Source: Phorcus lineatus
Taxonomy: Eukaryota > Mollusca > Gastropoda > Trochida > Trochidae
Length of the DNA stretch: 64,000 nucleotides
NCBI GenBank assembly: GCA_921293015.1
Contig: OV121088.1
Coordinates: forward strand, 39,370,836 to 39,434,835
Direction: 5' to 3'
A program made the translations under genes and the position numbers. Below the pieces are notes generated by a model. That model was not told where the DNA came from. It saw only the letters and a list, made by a program, of their open reading frames with translations, and did no database searches. Numbering within the stretch: the first letter of the stretch is position 1; each line of letters starts with the position of its first letter. Shown piece by piece: positions 24,616 through 36,789 of this stretch.

Positions 24616-25529
24616 TTTATTACCCACGTTTTTTACAATGAAAACATCGTCAAATTAAAGTAAAATTTAGCTTCCCTATAGAGAAACGCAAAACGCGGAT
24701 TAAGACATTATACTGGTGATTGGAATGTCGGCCCCTTCACTTCGGAAAACGCACGCTGAATGTAGTTCATTACATTTAAAAAAGAAACAGATGAAAATAA
24801 ACTACAACTGAAGAAAACAATAATTTAATTCATTTCATTTAAAGACGAGGTTTCAGCTACAATATGTAATTCAGCATAAACACGCAAACACAGTCAACAT
24901 TTTGAACTGATAAACGTGACCTAAATCTCGGCTCAACGTCAGTCGGCCGTCACTCTAGGTGAGTCGTGACGTGGAGAACTGTTCGGAAACAACGGATTAA
25001 CAAGACACGTATTGAATGGCACACGTAACATTTGACCTCTAAAGGGAATAACATTGAAATTTATGTCACCTGGTGAAGAAATTTTTCATTCAATTGCAAC
25101 TATTCTTCATCAGATAAAAGGACAAGTCACTGTAAACAATACGGCGACGCTTGACGAAACAGGAAAAACAGTAAGTCTATATCTAGGCACTTGCATTTCC
25201 CCCTGAGAAGTCTTGACAAAATATATACTGAAAGTGTTCAAAGGCCGAATAACATTCACAACTCGTCCAATAACTTTTCCATCGATTTTGACAAAATCAT
25301 TGGGTTTTTATACGGGTGACGCCATCTTTGTTTACATGAGTCCCGTTAGACCTAGAAGAATTTTGTTACTTATTTAAATTGTATCGTTTTTCAATTTATT
25401 TACGGACATTTCAGTAATAAAAGGAAAGAAAAGCCCTGCATGTAACCACAATTAAAAATACATTTTATAAGTAAAGTTAAAGGCTGTTTTTATAACCTTA
25501 TCCAAGAAATACTCTTCTACTTAAACGAC
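24616..25529. other. spacer b-c, unit 3
   Basis: No ORF of note. 24900-25000 is relatively GC-rich. Nothing is recognised. Confidence 0.5.
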
Positions 25530-25840
25530 ACCTGGAGAAGGCGAATATGTACGAAAGGTAATCGAACCCGTCAGGTATTTTCTAAATGGCTTCAATTGCT
25601 CTTCCTCGTCAAGAACTGGAAGCTCCTGAAAGCTCGAAGACAGACAGCTTAAGCAACGGAGTTTCGATGTACTAATTACTACCCTGTTATGTTTATCATA
25701 TATCTGACATTCCTTTAAAACTGTGGAAAGTCTTTTTATTATCTACATAAACTAATGTGCTTCTAACTACCTTCTCTTACGCTAATTGGCCATGCCTGAG
25801 TGAATGGCGAAACGTACTCGTTGACAGTTTCGGGGAGAAT
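25530..25840 (+). repeat. block c, unit 3
   Basis: This aligns with 12200-12520 through 'ggagaaggcgaatatgta', 'ttttattatctacataaact' and 'taccttctctta', ending at 'ttgacag'. Confidence 0.75.
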
Positions 25841-26789
25841 GTACAAGACGTTACATGCATCTCTCAATAGTTCCTCAATATTATATTTATGATCAGAAAA
25901 CATATTTATGATTTAATGTCCTTTGCTTTTGAATAAGTTTGCCTGATACAAAAATGTACGTCTACCGTTTAAGTTTTATTCATCTTTGGCGTTTTAAACA
26001 CAGGGCTACCACAGCGGAGAACTTTCCCCTCTTCGCTAATTGATTGATGCTTTTACAAAGCTATCCTTACATTATGTTAAATTTGTATGATAAAATTTCT
26101 TTGTTAAGGTCCTATAAACATCGGTCACATTGCATAAAGATGTTTAAACCTGTCACCAAATTAGAGTAAAGCTTAACGAATTAATATATATATTATACTT
26201 AATACAATTTAATGCCTGTAGTTTCTATTAATCCCAAGCAATGTGTGTGAAGCTAAATCCCTCTGAATGTGTGCGATCTGGCAAAGAATTATACCAGTCA
26301 GCACCATTGGCAACTATTCACAACGTGTGATCAGATACTGACAGGATTGCTTATGTTTCAGACAATTGGTCTCCCGGATACCTGATATGGTTAAGTGTAC
26401 GAGGTCTATGTTGGAATCATGATAAATTTATATTTTTGCGTTTCCACGACTACAGGCTCATATTCTAACAAAATCTCTGAGTCATGTCGATCTTGTTGCG
26501 GTAACAGGTTAAATTCTGTTGCTCGGCTGAAACCCGAAAACATTTACCGCACACCATGATACTTTGCAGAACTTCTTTTCTTTTTTATATATGAAAACAA
26601 ACAATTTTGAATCGTGTTAAAGTAAACATTTAATTTTTTCGCAATCTTTAATATAATGAACAAATGTGAAAACAATTATTTGTTTATTTACATTGTCAGT
26701 ACTGTTCAATATGAATTGTGAAAAACAAAAGGTTTTCCATAATAAATCATTGATGATTTACAAATCGTTTCAAAACATTTACATATGCA
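25841..26789. other. spacer c-d, unit 3
   Basis: AT-rich. A 65-codon plus-strand frame (26666-26863) runs into block d and has no motif. Confidence 0.5.
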
Positions 26790-27060
26790 TGATAAAACAG
26801 CCAGTTTACACTATCTGCTATGATGGAATAATACCAGACCTCCGTGAAAGCAACGCTCTTTGACACATCTCATTATCTTTTTTCTTCACCTTAATTTCAC
26901 AGTTTCATGGTCTTGAATGGTTTCATACTCAAAACTAGCTCCCTGTTAACTCTTCTAACGGGGTTTCATTCTTTGCTGAACTCTTTAAAAAGTGATATCG
27001 TTGAATTATACTCAGAAGAATTAGTTAAGCGCTACTGATCTCAATTGAGTATATCTTTTC
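26790..27060 (+). repeat. block d', unit 3 (5' part)
   Basis: This matches the start of d' in units 1 and 2: 'cagtttacactat.tgctatg', 'cagacctcc.tgaaa', 'cttaatttcacagtttc' and 'agtgatatcgttga'. Similarity is lost at about 27.06 kb, just before the Tc1 remnant. Confidence 0.65.
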
Positions 27061-27199
27061 AACAAGTTGTTGAAAATTATATCGAAGATGTTTTATGGCT
27101 TAAACAACTCCCCACACATTGATGCAGACAATCACAAATGCTCGTGAAACTTCGACTTCACTCATGCAACGAGTTTAAGCATGAGTTCGTGTAGTTTGA

Positions 27200-28346
27200 G
27201 AAATAAACTTTTAGGTGGGAACAATATCGTCTGTTAACTCGAACAAATGATTGCATATGAGTTTGAGATCAGTTATTGAAAGCATAGATTACCAATAGGG
27301 GAGAGATGGCGAATAATTGGTTTGCGGGATAGCGGAATGTCCTGCAGAACTATTTCAAAACAGTTAGGGTTTCACCACAGTGTTATCACACGTTTGGTAC
27401 AGAAACACGTCCAAACCAATGACGTGAAAGACCGTGTGAGATCTAAATACCCGACAGTTACCTCTGTATGTGAAGACAGAGCAATGATTTGGAACGTTAG
27501 ACACATCCCCTTCACTAGTGCCCAAGTACTCAAGGATAACTGGATTACCTACAGGAGGGTTTCCATATTAACCGTTAGGAATCACCTTGAAGCGTTGGGT
27601 TATAGGGCATGTAGACCTCTCAAACGTGTGACATTAACACAACGTAACATTAATGAACGTGTACGGTGGTTTGTCGACAAGCTAACATCCGTTTCGCACC
27701 ATGACAAGTCCAACCACCCAATCATCGTGGTGGTGGCTCTTTGATGATAAGGGGTTGTGTCTCCTACGCCTGTAAACTCGATCTTGTGACAGTTCCATCT
27801 CAGAAATATCGAGATAACACCCTTCTCCCCGCGGTGATTCCACATTTCAACAACCAACCTCTCCGTACAGGACCAGTTTACATAGATGACAATGCTAGAC
27901 CCCACAGAGCCAGAGTGGTAACACAGATTCTACAGCGGGAAGCCATAACAATGCTACCGTGGCCTGCTTGCAGTCCCGATAGAACATCTATGGGATATTC
28001 ATGGTCGCCGGTTACGTAGGGAAGGCTCTTCTGTTTAAACTATGACAGAGTTGGATGCAGCAATGCAGGAGTGGCAGCAGATTCCTCAACAAGTCATACA
28101 GAGACTTATACGTACCATGCCGAGGAGGGTCAATCAAGTCGCTATTTAATCGACACTGGTTTATACTTTTCTTAAGGCCGCAATGGTACCGCTTAAGACA
28201 GACTCATTCTGTTTTATCGACCGATGTAAAAGCTTTGGCAATAGTTGTTTTCATTGCACAATTGCTGAAAAACACACTGTTTGGAATTTAGTCTACAGAG
28301 TCAGTAAAATGTAAAGCAATCCACTTATTGTTGACACACCCTATAA
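27200..28346 (+). mobile_element. remnant Tc1-like element
   Basis: The transposase pseudogene plus about 200 bases of 3' untranslated sequence ends in 'ttgacacaccctata' (about 28331-28345), which has the look of a Tc1 terminal inverted repeat. I could not find its reverse complement (tatagggtgtgtcaa) upstream, so the 5' end is lost or too diverged and the left edge is a guess. The element lies just after the end of duplicated unit 3 and no second copy is in the window. Confidence 0.65.
27296..28149 (+). pseudogene. Tc1/mariner-family transposase, broken
   Basis: This encodes a recognisable but dead DNA transposase of the Tc1 group, which normally cuts and pastes its own element in the nucleus. 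Frame 1 (from about 27296 to 27744) gives the N-terminal helix-turn-helix DNA-binding region (RWRIIGLRDSGMSCRTISKQ, then SVITRLVQ and the linker QTNDVKDRVRSKYP) and the second helix-turn-helix (RRVSILTVRNHLEALGY). The first catalytic Asp block (usually FSDES) is missing: a deletion and frameshift join LTSV directly to sequence reading GCVSYACKLDLV. The second frame (27741-28019) keeps YIDDNARPHRARV, with the second catalytic Asp, and LPWPACSPD. A short deletion then shifts the frame, so IEHLWDIHGRRLR, containing the third acid, is read one frame over. An in-frame stop (TAA, about 28035) precedes a normal C-terminus ending QVAI and a stop at 28149. About 285 residues of the usual 340 are represented. 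Confidence 0.9.
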
Positions 28347-28639
28347 TTATTCAAGGGTATTAAGTCAACTGTTCAAGTTCGCAAATTATTAATTTTTGTG
28401 AAACGTACTGGCAACTTCCTGAGGGTGATTCAACAGCTTTCTACATAATAATAGTTTACATTCTTGATTTGATTATAAACAAGGTCTTTGTGAAATATCA
28501 AAGGGTTATTTCGAATATTTGGTCGTGTAATTTTTGGACAAGCAAAACTGTTTTTATACTTAGAAAGTACTAGGAAGTAATAAACTAAATAACTTAACGA
28601 ACCCGTTACATTTTGTTTGAACATTCTAGACTAATTAGA
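28347..28639. other. non-coding stretch
   Basis: A 64-codon minus frame without motif. Nothing is recognised. Confidence 0.5.
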
Positions 28640-28765
28640 TTAAACTTAGCTCTTAGCTGGAGAGTCTGCTTCTTGATTACAAGAGTATCTGAAGCTGTTG
28701 TGTAGGTCTTGCTGTGTTGTTATTTGCTGATTCCTAATTTAGAATGTGCAATGTTCACAACTAAC
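28640..28765 (+). repeat. block h, first copy
   Basis: This matches 35090-35215: 'atctgaagctgttgtgtagg.ct' against 'ctctgatgctgttgagtagg.ca', followed by 'gctgtgt', 'gttg', 'ttga/ttta' and 'gaa' in register. The offset of about 6.45 kb is close to that of block e. Confidence 0.55.
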
Positions 28766-28979
28766 TGAGTGCCCTAGTTTCTTTAAAGTAGTACAATTCA
28801 AATAAAAAGACCGGGATTTGGAATAATACACATAATACCACAAAACAAGTAAAGTTTTTACAAGGTTCTAAAAGCGTCCAAGGAAAAGTAGCATTCTCTT
28901 TCCCTTAACTCTTAACCACGGCATAAACAGTCACACTTTGTAGATAAAAAGCTAGAACTGGTAAGACAACCCCCTCCTA

Positions 28980-29345
28980 TCAGTCATGCAGTCATGTTGT
29001 AGTACAACAGTAATGTATCAGTCAAGAGGCCAGTGATTAGTCAAGAGGTCATGTGGTAGTACAACAGTTATGTATCAGTTAAGAGGTCATGTGGTAGTAC
29101 AACAATCATATATCAGTCAAGAGGTCATGTGGTAGTACAACAGTCATGTATCAGTCAAGAGGCCATGTGGTAATACTACAGTCATTCATCAGTCAATCAT
29201 GTCATATGGCAGTACTACAGTCATGCATCTGTCAAGAGGTCATGTGGTAGTACAACAGTCATGTATCAGTCAATCATGTCATATGGTAGTAGAATAGTCA
29301 CGAATCAGTATAGCAGTCACGTGGTAGTAGTAATGTGGTAACAGT
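28980..29345. repeat. minisatellite, about 38-bp unit, about nine copies
   Basis: The consensus unit is made of 'cagtcatgtatcagtcaaga' followed by 'ggtcatgtggtagtacaa'. Copies differ by point changes and by replacement of 'agaggtcatgtgg' with 'atcatgtcatatgg'. It has no spacer-repeat architecture and no adjacent cas genes, so it is not a CRISPR. Confidence 0.95.
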
Positions 29346-30119
29346 GTAAACAAATGATAATTATTGAGACGGCGTTAACCAATAATGATGATATTCACGT
29401 CATGTTGTTTTCTACTCGGGGGAGTGTTAAAGAATGCACATGTTTATGAGATGGTAATGCGGTAGACGAACACATTGTATCTCATTCGTATATCTCGAAA
29501 GCAAATTGTGTGAATCAGATTGTGGGGAAAAGACACATTCTTGCAAAAGAATACTTAGATCAAAACATCATCAATTATTTTTACAATAGATGACATTCTC
29601 AACATTTCCAAAACGTACATTTGATTCAAAATTTCTTCTTACATAGTTATTTCCAGTTGTATTCGTTATCACAATAAAAGTGTGTTGAGCAAAATCAAAA
29701 TATCGCAATCATGATTGAAAATACCACACTTTTTTTCCATAGCATACACACTAAAATCTAAACTGGTCAAACTTAAACCGAATACTTCGAAATAATCCTC
29801 TAAAATTAAACAAATAAATGCCGATATTCTCTCATAGCAGAGTTACACAAGTTATAGTTAAATATTAGACATTAAGTCAGATCACTGTCTCTACAAAATT
29901 CAAATTTATAACAGGATGAAATTAAAATATAACTGATTTCATGATGACATTTAATTCGCATTTTGACTTATTATGGGTATGTTTTATATCTATGTGAATT
30001 CAGGATTTATTCTGCCCATTTTGAGATTTTCTAAAAGATCAAAGACATTTTGGGAAGACAGCCTATAGATTCATGGTATAAATAAGGAACATAAATATGG
30101 AATTGTAATAGGACAGCTT
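29346..30119. other. non-coding stretch
   Basis: AT-rich, no gene recognised. Confidence 0.5.
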
Positions 30120-30425
30120 TAGAACAAAGGATCGCGTGTAAATAGCACAGCACTTTGATTGAGTTCTCGAGTTCTGTCTTTGTGGACTATTTTTCATCTC
30201 GAGCTCATCAAGTGCTTTTGTTTCTAGAACTAAGAGTCGATTGGTTCAAATCAAAACACAATAATCCATCATTTGGATAACAAAAGAGACGATTCCAAAA
30301 AAATATCCGGTTCAAAGACATAGCATTTGTTTTGACATCTAAAATTACGTTTAGAAAAGAGGGTACAAAGTAAATCTCTGTAATATGACACTTATTTTTA
30401 AGGCAGATAACGAACTTGAATGTTT
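30120..30425 (+). repeat. block e, first copy
   Basis: This matches 36790-37085: 'aacaaaggatcgcgtgtaaat' against 'aacaggttacatgtgaaca', 'tttgtggac', 'aatccatcatttggata', 'tcaaagaca' and 'gacat..a.attacgtt'. A 73-codon minus-strand frame here is not conserved in the second copy. Confidence 0.7.
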
Positions 30426-31375
30426 TCATGAATGAAAAAAAAAGTACAATTATTTTGAAAACTCTTGTATTGTGATTTCAAAAAAGTATAAACACATCAA
30501 AGGATTTTATGGGTTCATATTTGTATGACATCATTTTCTATGTTTGTAATCATTCTGACCAGAATTTAGATCACTGCACTGTTAGTCATTACAGGCTGAT
30601 GCGGACAATACAGAAATCACTACAGTTAGGTTTATAGTGAGTTGGGCATAGTGTGACTTTTTCAATTAATATGGTCTGTCAAGGACCACTGGATGTATAG
30701 GAATTTAGGAAAGAAAGTTTGACGGATGACATTGACCTACGTATCAAGTACGTGTTTGCCAGATCCTAGCAAGCGCTGCAGATGTGTGTTGTTCATGATC
30801 TGAATGTCAGAGGTCGTTTCGAAGTTCACATTGCTGATCAGAGATATGACATCAATGTTAATTATTATTACCATGCACTGATGTCATTCCTTTAGACTTT
30901 TGACATTATTGGAAATTGCCTTAAGTCAGTTATCAAGAAATTGAAAACCCTTCATATAAGATGTGTACAATAAAAGTCTTAAACATGGCTTCAAATTATT
31001 ATAACCATGAATAGTATTTCTCATAAAGAAATTCTGCTGTTGTAAGAATGCTTAAGGCATCAAAGTAAACAGATATCCTTTTGTATAGACTATAATGTCA
31101 CAGGATTCCTGAACGTTTTAAAGGTATTGTGAGGAGATACAAATGCTTTTCACAATTATTTCTAACTATCAAACTGGTAAGGACGTCGAGGGTATTTTCA
31201 TTAATGAACAGCGACTTTATTTCACAAAGGTAAGGATATCCGTATAGAGTCTTCTCATTTTTTAAGTAGTCTACACCATAACTTCGTTATTGTAAAATGA
31301 GGAAGTTGTACACCCAAAACATATTCTTATATTCTTAACTTTCTTATGTCAACAACTCATAAATGCTTCTAAAAG
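30426..31375. other. non-coding stretch
   Basis: No gene. The words 'aaacatggcttcaaat' at about 30984 recur at 13820 in block d, a hint that the duplicated array continues here in more decayed form. Confidence 0.4.
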
Positions 31376-32020
31376 TTATTGATATGATAAAAAAGTTATT
31401 AGGTCTAAATCAAAATGAAGCTTTTCCACTTTTGCTTTGCAAGAAAATTGAATCACATTGACAAATTTCAGATCTGAAAGAGGCTGATATCTTATGAATA
31501 GCGGAATAAGAATGTTCGTATTTGTTATCGAATCAGAAGCTATCTGATTAATCAAATGTATGAATATGTTCAATTACTTAAAGGGATATCAAAGAATTCA
31601 AATGAGTTCATCAGTAGCTATTTTTGAAATTTTCGTTTATCATTCCCAGTTCTTGGACTTTTTTGTTTTGTTTAATCATCGTTGTTACGACATATGGGCA
31701 TTCAGTGTTGTTGATTGGTGCATGCTTCCTAATCCCTGAAGTTTGATAAGCACAAGAAGTTTTACTCATTTCCATGGTTTGATCCGAAATATGACATTAC
31801 AATTTCGATGAAGTTTTCATAGATTTTTAACAAATCACTATGAACTCTAATTTACATGAAAAGTTTTGTTTGCTTGTGAAGTAAAAAGTCTAAAATTGTC
31901 GTTTTAAGTGCATGGTCGAAATCAGTTACCCTTTCTTGTTTGAAAAAAGTGATTACGTTGGAATTTATAGAAAAGTATAAACAGAAGCTCAAGAAATGAC
32001 AAACTTGTTTCTGTTAAGTT
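31376..32020 (+). repeat. block b-like segment, decayed fourth copy
   Basis: This is weakly colinear with block b: 'gatatgataaaaa', 'gaagcttttccacttttgc', 'ttgaca.atttca' and 'ctgatat', then at the end 'gaaaagtataaacagaagct' against 'gaaaagtacaaacagaatct' at 18595. Block c follows at 32.64 kb, preserving the b-then-c order. Confidence 0.45.
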
Positions 32021-32639
32021 TGATGAAGATTCCCACTCCTTGTTTGTTTTGTAAAGTGCTTCCTTGGTATTTAAGTGTTTAATGTTTTGAAATCAGATAT
32101 TCAATGCTGAATACTAGATTGCGACTAACAGCATTTTTGATTGATGAACATCGAGTTGAATTTAAAAGTGGTAAATTTAACAGTGAAAGGTTTCTAGACA
32201 TTTATAGATAACGAATACTCTATTGGTGTAATATACTTTGAATGGAAATGATGTGACCAAATCAGTAGATGATTCAAAAGCTCAGATGTTGTAAGTAAAC
32301 ATTTATTTCAATACGTCATTCAGTTATTCAATGACTTAGACAAGGAAACAACGTAAATGGAAAACTGATATTATGGCTTATCAATTTAATCATAACGCTA
32401 GGCATATGCTGTAAACTCTGTCTTACAGTGGTTACTTCATATCTAAGTGGATATTTCATTTTAGTATAGGGCTTTATATTCAATTTACTCCCAGAAAAAT
32501 TAATCATAACATTATCAACATGATATAATGGACATAAATAAAATTATATGATGACAAGGATTTCATTTCCCTTTTAACAAGAGATAAAGATAGATAATAA
32601 AGTAACATAACTGAGTTTAAAAATTCAAAACATATACCT
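32021..32639. other. non-coding stretch
   Basis: AT-rich spacer between the b-like and c-like segments. Nothing is recognised. Confidence 0.5.
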
Positions 32640-32905
32640 TGACAACGTCGAGGTAGGAATAAGAATCAAACCTGGCAGGTATGTTCTTGAGGGCTTCACT
32701 TTCTCCTTTCCTAGCAAGAATTGGAAATGTTACGAAAGTTAGATCTCGGGCAACGTAGCTTCTGTCCGACTAATTGCAATCTTGCTATGTTGAAACTAAG
32801 GAAAGGGGTTTCATTATCTACATAAACTTATGTATTTCTAATTAGTACCATGTAGACATGGTTCCCATTAGCTAGGCTTATGAGTGGCAAATATTTTTGT
32901 GAAGA
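32640..32905 (+). repeat. block c, fourth copy
   Basis: This matches 25530-25840 and 12200-12520: 'ctggcaggtatgttcttgag', 'agcaagaattggaa', 'ctaattgcaatcttgctatg', 'ttcattatctacataaact' and 'ctaatta'. It lies about 7.1 kb downstream of the unit 3 copy. Confidence 0.65.
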
Positions 32906-34620
32906 TATATGTGCCAATTTTATTTGAGACAAAACGTGGCTGACTTACATTTTAATGTTGGAATATTATGTCTGCGATGTTAAAAGGAAACAGACATGTT
33001 ATCTGTAATTATGAAACTCGAACAACCACGAAAACATTGAAAAGATCCCCAAAAGGTCCTCATGTCTGCTGAAATTAAATTCTTGTTTTTTATCCCATGA
33101 ACACTATGGTCCGACAGTCAATCGGCATGCCAACTGAACAGAACAGAATGTTATTTGTGGTAAGTCACATAAGCGCATAGAGATAAATCAGGTTATTAAC
33201 ATACAGATAATAGATATACAAAATGAAATAATCTGGTATATACATTCTTGTTATTTGTTGTTTTAAATCAAAAGAACCAAGGACAATCTTTGATAAATTT
33301 TGACAATTTGATAAAAGGGGGTTATAATATATATTCCTGAGGGTAATGTACATTTCAACTGAAGGATAGTTACAATTACAGGAGTTTAACTTATTTGTAA
33401 TAGAAAATGGCAGGCAAAAAGGAATAACCATTCGCCACCTATGTGAATCGCAAATAATAAACAAAGTCTTTTTTAAACAGGAATTTTTCTCCAACGGCCA
33501 GTTTAAATAGGTTAAGGTTTGCAGTTTTTACGTATGATTTCAACTTCTGCTCATTCTCGACTATCTGAAAACTAATCAATCGAAGATAGCATGTGATCAG
33601 ATAAACGCACTGAGTATAGATTATTACAATGGCTTGCTGACTGTATGTTTTCACTGACATGCCTCTGACATGTTTGTCCTTAAGATATCGGATCAGGTAT
33701 ATGGGATAGAGGGATATACACCCTATCAAATTAGTACGCCTAAATGAGATAAGACTTCACACAATTATTATTCCTGACACTGACCTGAGTGTGAACTGCT
33801 GTAATCAAGCTAAAACTACAATGTCTGTGATGTAACAGATTATCAAACAGGTCGAACCATCAGTTACTATTCAAACATAGTTGATGTGATTGCTGCTGAC
33901 ATTGCTGGTGTTCCAGACTAGAGATGGCTTACTTGGGAAAGCGGTTGAGTCTGAAAGTATTTTCTGGAGTTTTTGCAGACACTGTCTCTATAGGCTTTAT
34001 AATACAAAAGTGTATTCATATGTATGATAAAGTTGGGAGTTTTTTTGTGGATGTCATTGCTTCTTCGTTTTCTGAAAGAAAAGACTAAGCCTGTCTCTCT
34101 TAGCGTGTGATGAGGTCGAGTTCAAACCCAAAAGCTTAATTGCGAAAGAAAGGACTATTGTCTCAGGAAAAATGGTATTAGTTGGCAAGGTTTGTGAAAC
34201 CAATTATGTGGCTATTGTGAAAATCTATGCTGACTTCATACTGATTAGATCTGAATCTAATCCATCTTCAAATTATATTCCGTTGTCCTAAGATTGTCAT
34301 TTACTTGAATTTACAAGAATCAACATGTTCTATAACATTACACTAAAATGAGTTAATAAAACGAATTTTAAATTTACGCTTTCTCATTTCAATATCTATC
34401 AGAGTATATATTTAGAAGTGGCTTTAGTATTATTCGTCCCGAAGCTAGTGATATAATGTAGGAATTAAGGGACGTAAACTTTACATTTAGTTTTAACCAG
34501 ATTGATATTCAAGGACCTCATCTCATTAGAGACAAACGTATACATAATAACTTTCATACACCTCTCAAAGAGGGACAATATAGAGACGATAGTGGAGGTG
34601 TCGACATCATAACAATGTTA
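32906..34620. other. non-coding stretch
   Basis: Minus-strand frames at 33165-33494 (109 codons) and 33439-33729 (96 codons) are low-complexity, rich in Ile, Tyr and Leu, overlap each other and match no family I know. About 33780-33930 shares 'gttgatgtgatt' and 'gacattg' with block g and may be a decayed copy. Confidence 0.4.
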
Positions 34621-34626
34621 CATGTA

Positions 34627-34655
34627 TGACGTCATGTTATGTTTATTTGACGTCA
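34627..34655. promoter_or_regulatory. pair of full CRE palindromes
   Basis: Two perfect tgacgtca sites, at 34627-34634 and 34648-34655, lie 21 bases apart centre to centre, about two helical turns. TGACGTCA is the full binding palindrome of CREB/ATF bZIP factors. No promoter or gene is recognised nearby, and 8-bp palindromes occur by chance, so function is unproven. Confidence 0.3.
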
Positions 34656-35089
34656 TAACATTGCAGGTCATATAGCTGAAATTTCATGGCAAATCATTGT
34701 AAAAATAAACCTTTCTGTAAATAAGAACGTGATTTACTAACACCTAACCAATAAGCATTACAACTTACGATCTGAATTTACAAATGAACAGTGAGGGACT
34801 AAAAATGTCATACGTTTTACATGTTACCTTCTAATGTTACGTTTAAGTTCTGTCGCTTTCTGTAATTACTGATTCTAGATGTGCTGATTTGGCTGTTCAT
34901 TTTCTATTGAGCCTCCAGCTATGAATAAAGGACAATTTACCCTTGCTGAAAATAATAACCTTGAATCGTACTTAAATTAGTACTTAATGTTTTCTTAAGA
35001 AGAGACATGTTTCAGAGAGTAACGAGAGGGGGTTTATTACCTTTTCTTTCAGCTTCAACATGCAGCACTAATTAAATAAAACTAAACAC
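34656..35089. other. non-coding stretch
   Basis: AT-rich, no gene recognised. Confidence 0.5.
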
Positions 35090-35215
35090 GCAGTTGGAAA
35101 GTGTGTCTCGTGATGATATGTTTCTCTGATGCTGTTGAGTAGGTCAAGCTGTGTAATCTGATGTTGTATCTCATTTGAGAATAGAGAGAAACAATGTCAC
35201 TGCTTTAGCAATTCA
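35090..35215 (+). repeat. block h, second copy
   Basis: The counterpart of 28640-28765. The 73-codon frame at 35175-35396 begins inside it and is not conserved in the first copy. Confidence 0.55.
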
Positions 35216-36789
35216 CGTTAAAGGGATAGAGAAAAATACTATTTCTTGGGAGTCAAATACGTCACATTTGCCTACAAAAGTATTAATCACAACTTCAATA
35301 TTTACTCATGTTAATAATGATTTCGTAAATCATTTTTGTTACACCTCTGTTATAAATAAATTATTCCAGGTATGTAATCTAACGTCCCTACGTTAACAAT
35401 AAAAGATGGAAGAAAGTATTTTACTCCTTCAGAATTTAAGCATTATTTTTTACTTATTCTTGAAATGCTATCTAGAAACCATCAACAATTATAAACCATA
35501 GTATAAGAACATATTTACTGATATTAAATTCTCTTTGAAAGTCTATCTTTCGCAATGTCAATGTGACTTAGACATAAAATATCCACACTTGTTTCTATTA
35601 ATAGTCAAAGTTATCTGCAATCTTTGATGAGGGATTTATAACCGACAGGATCTGATTATAATTTAGTTCTAAGTACCAACTTCATTATGTCCAGCTAATT
35701 AGAATCTGTCTGTGCCTCCTTTATTGAGGACATAGAACCCTTAAATCTTTCAGTTGTTTATGGCTGTCTCTATTTGATGTTTATTGTGGAACCTGTAAGT
35801 TTTTATCTATATTGTGAAAAGTATTAATCTTTTTACTTACGAACAACTTTTGGCAATAAGAGAAATTGAGCAGATTCTTTGAAGATTTTTGACATATCTA
35901 AATACTTTTGCTTTTATGCTATTTTGAAAACAACTTTGACTTTTATAGTCTTTGATATTGAGCATTTTAGAAGCTGTAAGACTGTCAATTCTGGCAGTTT
36001 TTATCAAGTCTACTGTATCCAAAGTATTTGAATCCTGTAGTAACCTTTGCCAGTAGAAGAAATAGAAAGTTTATTGCCTTTTTTGTATCACGATAATCTT
36101 ATGATAAATCAAATTTACGAATGCTTACATTGTACACCTTTTGACTGAAGATATATGTGAACTGCGTTTCAAATTAACAGCTCATAAATACACTTCTGAA
36201 TACCGCATGCACGCCCTGGTTTTCAAGAATAATGAAGAATACCATCTTTTTTGCTCATTATGCTGCAATGACACTATTGAGTTTTTTCCTTATCTTCATT
36301 TCAATTGTAATGATATTGTTAACAGAAAAGTAGGCACATTAATCAAGTCATTACCTTTCTTTTTTAAAATTAATCAGTTGTCCTCATTTAAGTTGTATCT
36401 TCGTTCTTAGTTTTTGTTTTTGAAAGGTTCGAGTAAACCAAATATTGATAGAGTGTCTTTCTTGCTTTAATCGTAATGATATCAGAAATGGATTTTAATG
36501 TACCGTGTATCAGGAGGTAATATGATTATATTTGGGCTTAATTCGCAGTATTCTTTCATCAAGGTATCATTATCCTGGTGATTTTGATATCCTGGCAAAC
36601 AGTTCCTTTATTAATAAAACAGGTTTACAGAAGATCTTTATTACAACTTTACTACTTTCATGAATATCGATGAGTATTGATGAGTCCGATTGAACTTCAC
36701 CAAAATACTTTCTGCTCAGAACTTTTGAAGTGTGCAGCATTTGCTAGAGAAACAAAAAGAAAGACTTCTTTACATGACAACTAAGATGA
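35216..36789. other. non-coding stretch
   Basis: Frames at 35837-36022 (minus, 61 codons) and 36141-36410 (plus, 89 codons) have no recognisable motif. The second is rich in Phe, Leu and Asn and looks like chance AT-rich sequence. Confidence 0.45.

Larger units (their letters stand above)
21760..27060 (+). repeat. tandem segmental duplication, unit 3 (partial a-b-c-d)
   Basis: The blocks are a core (about 21900-22440), b (23284-24000), c (25530-25840) and d (26790-27060). Order and orientation match unit 1. Spacing is larger between b and c because of a foldback element at 24.5 kb and other unmatched sequence. Confidence 0.7.

Noticed and set aside
28980..29345. Regular repeats resembling a CRISPR array
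   Set aside because: The units abut with no unique spacers, the variants are internally mutated, and the context is eukaryotic.
33165..33729. Two overlapping minus-strand ORFs of 109 and 96 codons
   Set aside because: They overlap each other, have AT-driven composition, and show no domain or splice context.
34115..34130. B-box-like 'gagttcaaaccc' suggesting another SINE
   Set aside because: No A box, conserved body or tail accompanies it.
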